Assembly: GCA_949295755.1 (NCBI GenBank) | Contig: CASFMG010000045.1 | Coordinates: 1-6,555 of the forward strand | Direction: 5' to 3' | Source of the DNA: an uncultured Christensenella sp. | Lineage (GTDB): Bacteria > Bacillota > Clostridia > Christensenellales > UBA1242 | DNA length: 6,555 nucleotides | In this document: positions 1 to 6,397 of the stretch, piece by piece | How the letters are laid out: each line of letters begins with the position of its first letter | How positions within the stretch are numbered: the first letter of the stretch is position 1 | Position numbers and translations under genes: made by a program | The notes under the pieces: generated by a model | Database searches by the model: none | Seen by the model: only the letters and a program-made list of their open reading frames with translations | What the model was told of the DNA's origin: nothing

Positions 1-1115
1 ATTTTTTTACTATATTTTGGAATAAATATTATCATAAAACAAAAACCTTCAATCACAACAACAATCGTCCACCAATGAATATAGGTATAAATTAGTGGCG
101 CTTTATTTGTTGCAATTTTAATTTCTGCTTTGCCACCTACAATGTTGTCTTTGTCAACACCAATAATAATATTACCGTTTAAATCTGTTCTTAAAATATT
201 GTTTTCTCCAACAACCGATTTTACTCTTGCCAAAACATCTTCGTTTGGATGTCCGTAACCATTATCTTCTCCAACACTAATTACTGCATACAAAGGACTA
301 ACTGCACTTAAAAACTCCAAAGATGTAGAAGTATTGCTTCCGTGATGTCCAAGTTTTAAAACATCACAACTAACATCTGTAATACTATATTTTGCTAAAA
401 CTTGCTCTTCAACTTTTGTTTCGGCATCACCAGTTAGCATAATTTTTCTGTTTGCATATGAAATTATAATAATTGGAGAATAATTATTTGGCTTTGTGTA
501 TGTATCATCAATAGGCGACAAAAATTGAATGTTATAGTTTATGTTATTATCTAATTTTGGCATACTTTCGTATTCATCGTTTAAAAACCAATCACAATTT
601 TCAAAATACATCTTTTCTATCATAGTTCTATACCACAAAGAATTACAATTACCAACACCTGATGAGTAACCAAAATCTTCAATCTCTTTGTCGGTAAATA
701 CGTTTGGTCTATAAAAGTTTAATACCTCGTAATTGTCAAATACAACATCAGCACCACCTGTATGGTCTTCATCTTGATGAGTTATGACAAAATAGTCAAT
801 AACTTTATCATTTCTTAATGAATAAACTGAACTTAAATATTGCAAAAGTTTATCTTCACTATCTCCTGGACCTGCATCAACAAGCATAATTTTGTCGTCT
901 GGAAGTTCTATTAAAATGCTATCACCCTGTCCAACATCAATAAAATGTACTTTTAATTCACAATTTTCAACATCACTTGTTACAACGGGATTAAAATAAT
1001 TATTTATAAATATTTCTATTTTTTTATTAAATAAAAATGTTGAACAAAGTAAACAAGTTATGATAAGAAAAACAATTATTCTAGTTTTATAATTTTTATC
1101 ATTAGTTTTAGCCAT
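1..1115 (-). CDS. ComEC-like metallo-beta-lactamase-fold hydrolase, membrane anchored (3' end beyond window)
   Basis: An open frame of 371 codons runs from ATG at 1115 to the left edge without a stop, so the C-terminus is missing. After a basic N-terminus (residues 1-12) comes a hydrophobic segment (13-29), a signal anchor or signal peptide. The metallo-beta-lactamase domain covers about 54-330: FIDVGQGDS (57-65), the metal-binding HQDEDH (113-118), LTGDAE (227-232), LGHHGS (255-260) and YGHP (287-290). The HxDxDH form and these motifs match the C-terminal hydrolase domain of ComEC/Rec2 DNA-uptake proteins and their stand-alone relatives. No ComEC channel domain precedes it. A second hydrophobic segment (341-365) is followed by lysines, suggesting the catalytic domain sits outside the cell between two anchors. 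The start lies inside the end of the patatin gene (8-nt overlap) with GAGGAA 10 nt upstream, so translation is probably coupled. Substrate unknown; nuclease or phosphodiesterase activity is possible by family. Family call strong, function weak. Confidence 0.88.
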   Translation of the reverse strand, partial: MAKTNDKNYKTRIIVFLIITCLLCSTFLFNKKIEIFINNYFNPVVTSDVENCELKVHFIDVGQGDSILIELPDDKIMLVDAGPGDSEDKLLQYLSSVYSLRNDKVIDYFVITHQDEDHTGGADVVFDNYEVLNFYRPNVFTDKEIEDFGYSSGVGNCNSLWYRTMIEKMYFENCDWFLNDEYESMPKLDNNINYNIQFLSPIDDTYTKPNNYSPIIIISYANRKIMLTGDAETKVEEQVLAKYSITDVSCDVLKLGHHGSNTSTSLEFLSAVSPLYAVISVGEDNGYGHPNEDVLARVKSVVGENNILRTDLNGNIIIGVDKDNIVGGKAEIKIATNKAPLIYTYIHWWTIVVVIEGFCFMIIFIPKYSKK

Positions 1116-1998
1116 TTATTTCAATTTCCTCTTCCATAAATTGTTTCTTAGTTTTATTCTTTTGTGGTTTTTTATTTAACAACTCCAAAATTTGAGGCAT
1201 TTTGTCAATTGCTTCTTTATACCCTTCTTCCACCATATCCATCATACCCTCCGTTTTTGAAGCACTAAATCTTTTAGTTTCAGGACCTATCATAACATCT
1301 GCGTGTAAATATCCTCTTAGTGCCGTGTTTTCCATCAAAATTCTAATAGAACAACTTGCAACATCAATAACTTTTAAACTATCAGTTCCATATGTCCTAT
1401 GCTTATTTACATCAACACCAACAACATAATCACAGCCAAATTTTTTAGGAATGTTTGTTGGAATAGTGTTTTTAAGTCCACCATCACACAAGTGATAATT
1501 GTTAAATTCCACAGGTACAAATACACCCGGAACACAACAACTACCAGCAATTGCTTTTGCTAAATTCCCTTTTTTTAAAACAACTTCTTTTGTAGATTTA
1601 ATATCACAAGCCACACAAGCAAAACTTTGTGGTAAATCTTCTATATTTATGTTGCCAAGATGTTTTATTATTATATCTTGTATACCGTCTGTTTTTGAAG
1701 GCATAAAAGGAATTCTATTTGTTTTTATTTCGGATTTATCAATATTTTTAGCAACTTGCATCATTTGGCTAAAATTATATCCAGCAGCATAAAAAGCACC
1801 AATAATACTTCCTGCACTTGTCCCCACTATCATAGAAAAATCTTTATTTGTTATGCCGTATTCTTCAAATGCTTTAATAACTCCCAAATGTGCAAAGCCT
1901 CTTGCACCACCACCACCAAAAGCAATTCCTATTTTAGATTTTTTGTTTTTTGAAAAAAATGATATTTTTATTTTTTTATTTTTTGAAAAAAAATTCAT
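1108..1998 (-). CDS. Patatin-like phospholipase, RssA type
   Basis: A 296-residue protein with every catalytic element of the bacterial patatin family: the oxyanion-hole loop GGGGARG (28-34), the nucleophile elbow GTSAGS with Ser61 (59-64), and the DGG motif with Asp172 (172-174), giving the Ser-Asp dyad of lipid acyl hydrolases. Such enzymes cleave ester bonds in phospholipids or other acyl lipids; the true substrate cannot be read from sequence. No export signal is seen, so it is probably cytoplasmic or on the inner membrane face. The catalytic core begins near residue 22. Before it lies a lysine-rich extension made of FFSKNKK twice (3-9 and 14-20), which may aid membrane contact. The C-terminus (276-286) is also lysine-rich. 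ATG at 1998 is supported by GGAGAA at 2002-2007. It is the first gene of a unit with the ComEC-like gene, whose start it overlaps. Confidence 0.93.
   Translation of the reverse strand: MNFFSKNKKIKISFFSKNKKSKIGIAFGGGGARGFAHLGVIKAFEEYGITNKDFSMIVGTSAGSIIGAFYAAGYNFSQMMQVAKNIDKSEIKTNRIPFMPSKTDGIQDIIIKHLGNINIEDLPQSFACVACDIKSTKEVVLKKGNLAKAIAGSCCVPGVFVPVEFNNYHLCDGGLKNTIPTNIPKKFGCDYVVGVDVNKHRTYGTDSLKVIDVASCSIRILMENTALRGYLHADVMIGPETKRFSASKTEGMMDMVEEGYKEAIDKMPQILELLNKKPQKNKTKKQFMEEEIEING
1939..1992 (-). repeat. Two near-identical 21-bp units at the patatin gene start
   Basis: Units at 1972-1992 and 1939-1959 match at 20 of 21 bases; the only difference is AAT versus AAC for the same asparagine. Each encodes FFSKNKK and consists of a run of seven T, a C and A-rich DNA, so each unit is nearly self-complementary. 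A 12-bp A-rich spacer separates them. The homopolymer runs make the gene start prone to replication or transcription slippage. Confidence 0.8.
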
Positions 1999-2029
1999 AC
2001 ATTCTCCATATTAGTATATATACATCAAA

Positions 2030-2058
2030 AGTTTAACATAAATAACAAAATTTACCAA
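2030..2058 (-). promoter_or_regulatory. Candidate promoter of the patatin / ComEC-like unit
   Basis: On the minus strand TTGGTA (2053-2058, 4 of 6 matches to TTGACA) is followed by a 17-nt spacer and TAAACT (2030-2035), preceded by TG one base away, as in an extended -10 element. Transcription would start near 2023, leaving a short leader that includes the GGAGAA ribosome site. The element lies just downstream of the terminator of the preceding gene, and the same extended -10 stands before rnr. A second possible -10, TATACT, lies nearer the gene but has no matching -35. Confidence 0.45.
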
Positions 2059-2080
2059 TAAAATATAGAATAAAGAACAT

Positions 2081-2111
2081 AAAAAAATGCAACTATAAAT
2101 TGCATTTTTTT
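2081..2111 (-). terminator. Intrinsic terminator after the coiled-coil gene
   Basis: A perfect 12-bp inverted repeat (2081-2092 with 2100-2111) around a 7-nt loop. On the minus strand it reads seven A, TGCAA, loop, TTGCA and seven T, so the stem ends in a U tract in the RNA. It starts 6 nt after the stop codon of the coiled-coil gene. The stem has only two G:C pairs, in keeping with the low-GC genome. By symmetry it could also act on the other strand, though no plus-strand gene approaches it. Confidence 0.8.
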
Positions 2112-2117
2112 GTATTA

Positions 2118-3365
2118 TTAGTTATTTGTTTCATCATCATTATTTGAATTTGCTTTAAGTTCTTCAATTTTTGCTTTTGTTTCTTCAATATCGCTCTTCA
2201 AATTATTACTATTTGTTGTAAGAATATTATATGTGTTTTCAAGAATAGGCAATCTTTCTTGATTTTGCTTCATAACTTCTTCGCAGTGTGCAACACTTAC
2301 TTTTAAACCATCCAAAAGGTCAAGGTCTTCTGCAAGTTTCTTTGCCTTTTCTTCGTCTATGTCACCATAGTTATTTACACCATACAAAACAACTTTTTGT
2401 TTTGCAACAAGTGCTTCTTTTCTACGAAGTTTTTTCTTATCATTTTCCAAACTTTTTCTAACTCTTGCAAGTGGCAAATATTCTTTTTTAACTGCTTTGA
2501 GGTCTTTGTCATTTGCTTTAAGTCTTTGAGTTAATGTTTCAAGTCTTGCTTCATATTCTTCAAGTGTAAGATTTGCATCACTTACAGGTTCTTCAACTTG
2601 TTCTTGTTGAAGTTTGTCTTCAGCCTCTTGTGCTCTCTTTTTATATTCTTCAAGTTCTGCTTTTTGTCTTTCAAGTTCTTCTTCAAGTTCTTTCACTTTT
2701 TCATCTTGAACAGGCTCTGTTACTTCTTCAACATTTTCTGTTTCTTCAACTGGTTCTTCAATTGTTTCTTCTACTTCTTCAACTGGTTCTTCAATTGTTT
2801 CTTCTACTTCTTCAACTGGTTCTTCAATTGTTTCTTCGTCTTGACTTTGAAGATTTTCTTGTTCTGTTTGTTCTGACTCATCAACCAGTTCTTCGTCTTC
2901 ATCAAAGAAGATATCATCAAGATTTATATCTTCATCGTCTTCGTAAGTTTCTTCTTGTGCTGGTTCCTCTTTGTTTTGTTCTTCTTCTAATTTTTGTTTT
3001 TCTTCAATAAATTTAAGTCTTTCTTGTCTAAATGCTTCTCTTTCTGCTTCAAGTTTAGCATATTCATCATCAAGTTTAGACTTATTTAACATAGCCTCTT
3101 CTTCGTCTGCCTTAGTAAAATCAACATCTTCATATTGTTCGCTGACAACATTTTGGTCTTCCAAAAGTTTTTGTTGAGCGCTCACTTGTTCGTTGTTATA
3201 TGTAATTTGTTGTGGTTGATAATATTCTTCGTGTTTTTCTTCTTTTTTTGCTCTTGCTTCTGAATCAAGAACGCTTAAAAGTAGGTTGCCCAAAAATACT
3301 ACAACAAACCCACCCACAACGATAATTCCAATAACTGCCAAAACATTTAATAATACTTCAATCAT
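2118..3365 (-). CDS. Membrane-anchored acidic coiled-coil protein, function unknown
   Basis: I do not recognise this 415-residue protein. It opens with a hydrophobic segment (about 4-33), followed by SEARAKKEEK, so by the positive-inside rule the long remainder should face the cytoplasm. Residues 86-220 are extremely rich in Glu and Asp and include three tandem copies of EETIEEPVEEV (177-209). Heptad-like, charged helical stretches lie at about 92-133, 224-256, 266-325 and 362-405, indicating long coiled coils. A short less-charged part (326-360, with VVLYGVNNYG) could be a turn or small domain. The layout, one N-terminal anchor plus cytoplasmic coiled coil, recalls division or envelope scaffold proteins such as EzrA, but I see no motif that supports that assignment. 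ATG at 3365 has GAGAGGGA at 3374-3381. The gene starts 60 nt after ssrA with no clear terminator between, and ends at a strong one. The coding call is firm; function is open. Confidence 0.85.
   Translation of the reverse strand: MIEVLLNVLAVIGIIVVGGFVVVFLGNLLLSVLDSEARAKKEEKHEEYYQPQQITYNNEQVSAQQKLLEDQNVVSEQYEDVDFTKADEEEAMLNKSKLDDEYAKLEAEREAFRQERLKFIEEKQKLEEEQNKEEPAQEETYEDDEDINLDDIFFDEDEELVDESEQTEQENLQSQDEETIEEPVEEVEETIEEPVEEVEETIEEPVEETENVEEVTEPVQDEKVKELEEELERQKAELEEYKKRAQEAEDKLQQEQVEEPVSDANLTLEEYEARLETLTQRLKANDKDLKAVKKEYLPLARVRKSLENDKKKLRRKEALVAKQKVVLYGVNNYGDIDEEKAKKLAEDLDLLDGLKVSVAHCEEVMKQNQERLPILENTYNILTTNSNNLKSDIEETKAKIEELKANSNNDDETNN
2742..2840 (-). repeat. Three tandem 33-bp repeats inside the coiled-coil gene
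   Basis: Units at 2742-2774, 2775-2807 and 2808-2840. The first two are identical over 33 bp; the third differs at two bases, near its 3' end on the plus strand. Each adds 11 residues (EETIEEPVEEV) in frame, so copy-number change would lengthen or shorten the acidic region without breaking the frame. Near identity, including synonymous positions, indicates recent duplication or ongoing homogenisation. Confidence 0.95.
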
Positions 3366-3425
3366 TTTAAAAATCCCTCTCTTTTTTGATTTTGCAAATA
3401 TTGCATAACAATTTGAATAACAAAT

Positions 3426-3770
3426 TGGTGGAGACGGCGAGAATTGAACTCGCGTCCGAAAAAGTTCAAGTAAGTTTTTCTACATGTTTAGTTTGTGTTT
3501 TAAATTCATTTTTAAAACTTGCACAAACACAATTTTTAAAAATTATCCTAAAATAAGATTGAAAAGTCAGGAAACTAATCAAAATTTTGTGTCTAACTGA
3601 CCTAATAAACTCGACACCAATTTATTAAGTGGCTAATTTGCACTTATGCAGCCATAGCCAAAGCATTATTATTGTTTGCGTTTAAGCATTTTTCGTTTTT
3701 TAAGGTAGACCGAAACTACCACATGCTTTATACCTAGTCAAATCTTCTCCGTCGAAACCGTATCGTCCCC
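3426..3770 (-). ncRNA. ssrA: Transfer-messenger RNA (tmRNA)
   Basis: This 345-nt RNA rescues ribosomes stalled on messages without a stop codon, acting first as alanyl-tRNA and then as template for a degradation tag. The 5' end GGGGACG (from 3770) pairs over 7 bp with CGTCTCC just before the A and encoded CCA at the 3' end. The third pair is G.U, the identity element read by alanyl-tRNA synthetase. The T arm is complete (GCGAG, loop TTCAATT, CTCGC), and GGTTTCGAC matches the conserved D-arm analogue. A GGTAG/CTACC stem (3704-3720) fits pseudoknot 1, upstream of the tag. The tag frame starts with the resume codon GCA at 3677-3679 and ends with TAA at 3644-3646. The gene lies 7 nt after the smpB stop. 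I see no good promoter of its own, so it is probably processed from the upstream transcript. A one-piece tmRNA, not the permuted two-piece form. Confidence 0.97.
3644..3679 (-). other. ssrA: tmRNA tag-peptide reading frame
   Basis: Eleven codons and a TAA encode ANNNNALAMAA. With the alanine brought by the tmRNA itself the tag added to stalled proteins is AANNNNALAMAA. The resume codon GCA follows TTAAAC, much like the A-rich context of known resume sites. The hydrophobic Ala-rich end is what ClpXP-type proteases recognise. Four asparagines in a row and a methionine within the usual ALAA ending are unusual compared with the acidic tags I know from Bacillota. Confidence 0.93.
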
Positions 3771-3777
3771 AAACAGA

Positions 3778-4233
3778 CTAACAGCCTTTTAGTTCTCTAT
3801 CTAATTGTCTATTTAATGTTTTTTGTTTGAGAACTTCTCTTTTATCATATAATTTTTTACCCTTGGCAATGCCTATTTCCACTTTAACAAGTCCATTTTT
3901 TAAATAAACTTTAAGTGGGATTAGACTAAAACCTTTAACAACAACTTGTTTAGAAAGTTTATCAATTTCGTAGTCGTGTAATAGCAATTTTCTATTCCTT
4001 GTTTCTTTTGGCAAAAACACAGATGTTTTTTCATAGGGTTTAATGTAAGCATTTTTTAAAAAAACTTCACCATTTTTTAATGACACAAACGCATCATTGA
4101 TACTAATCCCACCACTACGAACAGATTTGACTTCACTGCCCAAGAGTTGTATGCCGGTTTCATATGTGTCGGATATAAAATAATTATGATAAGCCTTTTT
4201 GTTACTGCAAATTATCTTTATCGCACAACTCAT
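3778..4233 (-). CDS. smpB: SsrA-binding protein SmpB
   Basis: A 151-residue protein, the usual SmpB length. It binds the tRNA-like part of tmRNA and delivers it to the empty A site of stalled ribosomes, the C-terminal tail occupying the mRNA channel. Family signatures are NKKAYHNYFI (11-20), GSEVKSVR (32-39) and KGKKLYDKRE (124-133), followed by a basic tail (134-149). I place the start at ATG 4231-4233: AAAGGAG at 4241-4247 lies 7 nt upstream, and the protein then begins about where other SmpB proteins do. A TTG at 4260 would add nine residues, but the Shine-Dalgarno sequence would then lie inside the coding region. It sits 73 nt after rnr and 7 nt before ssrA, so protein and RNA partner are encoded together. 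The last residue is a cysteine, an oddity of uncertain meaning. Confidence 0.96.
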   Translation of the reverse strand: MSCAIKIICSNKKAYHNYFISDTYETGIQLLGSEVKSVRSGGISINDAFVSLKNGEVFLKNAYIKPYEKTSVFLPKETRNRKLLLHDYEIDKLSKQVVVKGFSLIPLKVYLKNGLVKVEIGIAKGKKLYDKREVLKQKTLNRQLDRELKGC

Positions 4234-4240
4234 TATAACA

Positions 4241-4247
4241 CTCCTTT
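4241..4247 (-). promoter_or_regulatory. Ribosome binding site deciding the smpB start
   Basis: AAAGGAG on the minus strand with a 7-nt spacer to the ATG at 4233. It is a near-perfect Shine-Dalgarno match at ideal distance and argues against the upstream in-frame TTG start. Confidence 0.85.
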
Positions 4248-4306
4248 TATAATTTTTCAATAGGCAAATACAATATTTTTATATATTTTTACATTTTATT
4301 TTATAT

Positions 4307-6391
4307 TTACACCAAAATAAAGTCAATTTTCCTATCAAACACGTTAGAATTCACAACTTTTATTTTTACTTTATCTCCAATGGAATATATATGAGAATTG
4401 CCTTTTAACTTTAAAGATTTTTCCAAATATAAATATGAATCATCAGGCAAAGTCTCAATTCTAACCAATCCTTCAATAGTATTTTCTAATTCAACATAAA
4501 AACCATAATTTTGGACGCCAGATATAACACCTTCGAACTCTTCTCCAATATGATTTTTTATATAAACTGCCTTAAATAGATCATCAACATCCCTTTCTGC
4601 TTCATCAGCATTTTTCTCTGTTTCGCTTGCTCTATAAGATGCATCAAGTACAAAATCAGCAAGTTCTTCTCTTCTTTGCTTTGTTAATTTTTTGTGTAAG
4701 TTTTCCTTAATTATTCTATGAATAACCAAATCCGGATACCTTCTTATTGGCGAAGTAAAATGACAATAAAAGTCTAGTGCCAATCCAAAATGACCTAAAC
4801 ATTCGTCCAAATACCTTGCTTTTTGTAGTGAACGAAGCATTACTTTATTTGCAATTTCGGTATATGTTTTATTTTTCGTTAATTTTAAAAGTTCTTGAAT
4901 AAAAAGTGGCGTAATATCTTTGATTTCTGGTGTTTTTATACCTAACCCATTAAAAAACACACAAACATCTTTAATTTTTTCCAAAACAGGCTTTTCGTGA
5001 ATTCTATAAACAAACGGAATTTTAAGAGTAGCAAAATGCTTTGCCACAACTTCATTACAAACTACCATAAAATTTTCAATAAGTTTGTGAGCATCATTAC
5101 GCTCTCTTCTTTTTACAAAAGAAACATTAAAATCGTCATCAACTTCCAAATATGTTTCACTGATATCAAGGTCAAGTTGTCCTGCGTCATTTCTTCGTTT
5201 TTCCAAAATTTTTGAAAGTTTATTCATTAAAAGTAAATCATCTTTTATGTCTTTAAGATTTTCACTTTCTTGTTTGTTCCCACACAAAACTCTATAAACC
5301 TGGTCATAAGTCAATCTGTAGCAAGAGCATATAACACTTTCATATATTTTGTAAGATTTAATGTTCCCACTTAACTCGATTTCCATTTCAACAGTCAAAG
5401 TAAGTCTATTTACATTTGGATTAAGTGAACAAATACCATTAGATAATTCCACAGGAAGCATAGGAAGGACCATATTAGGAAAATACGCACTTGTCCCCCT
5501 TGTATATGCTTCACTTTCTAAATTTGTGTTATATCTTACATAATGACCAACATCTGCAATATGCACACTTAAAACATAGTTATTGCCCGACATTTCTATT
5601 GAAACAGCATCATCAAAATCTTTAGCATCAGCACCATCAATAGTAAAAATTTTTTTATTTCTAAGGTCTACCCTGCCATTTATATCTATATTTGATACGC
5701 TTTGTGGAATTTTCCTTGCTTCGTTTAATACTTGTTCCGGAAAAATTTCATATAACTTATGTTCTCTTATTATACCCAACTCTAAACTACGAACATCATT
5801 GCTTTCGCCCAAAATTTCAACAACTTCACCATTTAACCTACCTGAGTGTGAATTATTTAGTTTCACAACTACTATATAATTAGGTTTTGCCTGCATAGTT
5901 AATTTTCTTGGCACAAAGATTTCCTTATTTATTCTTTTATTATCTGGAATAACAAAAGCATCTTTATTATGATATGTTATTGTTCCTACAATTGTTTTGT
6001 TATAATTTTCTAATATTGACACAACTTCGCACTCTGTACTGTCTTCGGTTTGAGAGATAATTTTTGCCAAAACCAAATCTCCATCCATTGCTCCGTTTAA
6101 TTTTTTTTGTGCAATGAAAAAATCAGGCAAATTTTTTATAATAGGGCTCAAAAAGGCATATCCCTTTAAAGTACCCATAATTTTACCTTTAATAAAAGTT
6201 TTATCATCAACGACGGCGAATACACCTTTTCGTTTTTCATAAATTTCGCCCCTTGAAATAAGGGAATCAACAATAGTTTTAATTTCTTTTGGAGTTTTTG
6301 TAAATTTTCCAGCAAAATATAAAATCATATCATCTTTACTATGAAATTTTATTTTGCAAGTACTTAAAAATTCTAATATTTTTTGCTTCAT
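4307..6391 (-). CDS. rnr: Ribonuclease R (3'-5' exoribonuclease)
   Basis: A 694-residue RNase II/R family enzyme, which degrades RNA processively from the 3' end, including structured RNA and the non-stop messages released by trans-translation. Domains in order: winged-helix-like N-terminus (1-60); cold-shock domains (about 66-195, with KGYAF and DGDLVLAKI); RNB catalytic domain (about 237-565); S1 domain (about 615-694, with GVQNYGFYVE). The metal-binding motif IDGADAKDFDDAV holds Asp252, 258, 260 and 261, and SPIRRYPDLVIHR (547-559) carries the conserved catalytic arginine. The order and N-terminal helix domain favour RNase R over RNase II. The chain stops at the end of the S1 domain, without the lysine-rich tail of E. 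coli RNase R. ATG at 6391 is the only reasonable start: a TAA lies in frame 12 nt upstream, and the next Met (22) would cut the helix domain. No Shine-Dalgarno sequence precedes it. First gene of the rnr-smpB-ssrA cluster. Confidence 0.97.
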   Translation of the reverse strand: MKQKILEFLSTCKIKFHSKDDMILYFAGKFTKTPKEIKTIVDSLISRGEIYEKRKGVFAVVDDKTFIKGKIMGTLKGYAFLSPIIKNLPDFFIAQKKLNGAMDGDLVLAKIISQTEDSTECEVVSILENYNKTIVGTITYHNKDAFVIPDNKRINKEIFVPRKLTMQAKPNYIVVVKLNNSHSGRLNGEVVEILGESNDVRSLELGIIREHKLYEIFPEQVLNEARKIPQSVSNIDINGRVDLRNKKIFTIDGADAKDFDDAVSIEMSGNNYVLSVHIADVGHYVRYNTNLESEAYTRGTSAYFPNMVLPMLPVELSNGICSLNPNVNRLTLTVEMEIELSGNIKSYKIYESVICSCYRLTYDQVYRVLCGNKQESENLKDIKDDLLLMNKLSKILEKRRNDAGQLDLDISETYLEVDDDFNVSFVKRRERNDAHKLIENFMVVCNEVVAKHFATLKIPFVYRIHEKPVLEKIKDVCVFFNGLGIKTPEIKDITPLFIQELLKLTKNKTYTEIANKVMLRSLQKARYLDECLGHFGLALDFYCHFTSPIRRYPDLVIHRIIKENLHKKLTKQRREELADFVLDASYRASETEKNADEAERDVDDLFKAVYIKNHIGEEFEGVISGVQNYGFYVELENTIEGLVRIETLPDDSYLYLEKSLKLKGNSHIYSIGDKVKIKVVNSNVFDRKIDFILV

Positions 6392-6397
6392 ATGTTT

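Noticed and set aside
1040..1079. Lipoprotein signal in the ComEC-like protein (cysteines 21 and 24 in the hydrophobic segment)
   Set aside because: Residues before Cys24 read TCLL and before Cys21 read IIT; neither fits the usual lipobox with a small residue directly before the cysteine.
1499..1953. Plus-strand open frames opposite the patatin gene
   Set aside because: The minus strand carries intact catalytic motifs and a proper start; the opposite frames show no family motif and no ribosome site.
2573..3010. Long plus-strand open frame, very Leu-, Phe- and Val-rich, opposite the coiled-coil gene
   Set aside because: It is the mirror of Glu/Lys/Gln codons on the minus strand (GAA/TTC, CAA/TTG). 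It repeats with the 33-bp units and has no ribosome site, so it is a shadow of the real gene.
3410..3426. Hairpin just after tmRNA (AATTTG, 5-nt loop, CAAATT) as an ssrA terminator
   Set aside because: The stem is weak and is followed on the minus strand by GTTATGC, not a U tract, so it does not meet the pattern of an intrinsic terminator.
3644..3720. Possibility of a permuted two-piece tmRNA
   Set aside because: The acceptor-stem halves lie at the outer ends of the 345-nt RNA with the tag between them, which is the ordinary one-piece arrangement.
4245..4275. TTGTAT, 16 nt, TATAAA as a promoter for smpB
   Set aside because: The putative -10 overlaps the Shine-Dalgarno sequence, so a transcript from it would start after its own ribosome site.
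4997..5883. Several plus-strand open frames of 60-98 codons opposite rnr
   Set aside because: They overlap conserved RNase R domains on the other strand and are low-complexity readings of A/T-rich DNA.
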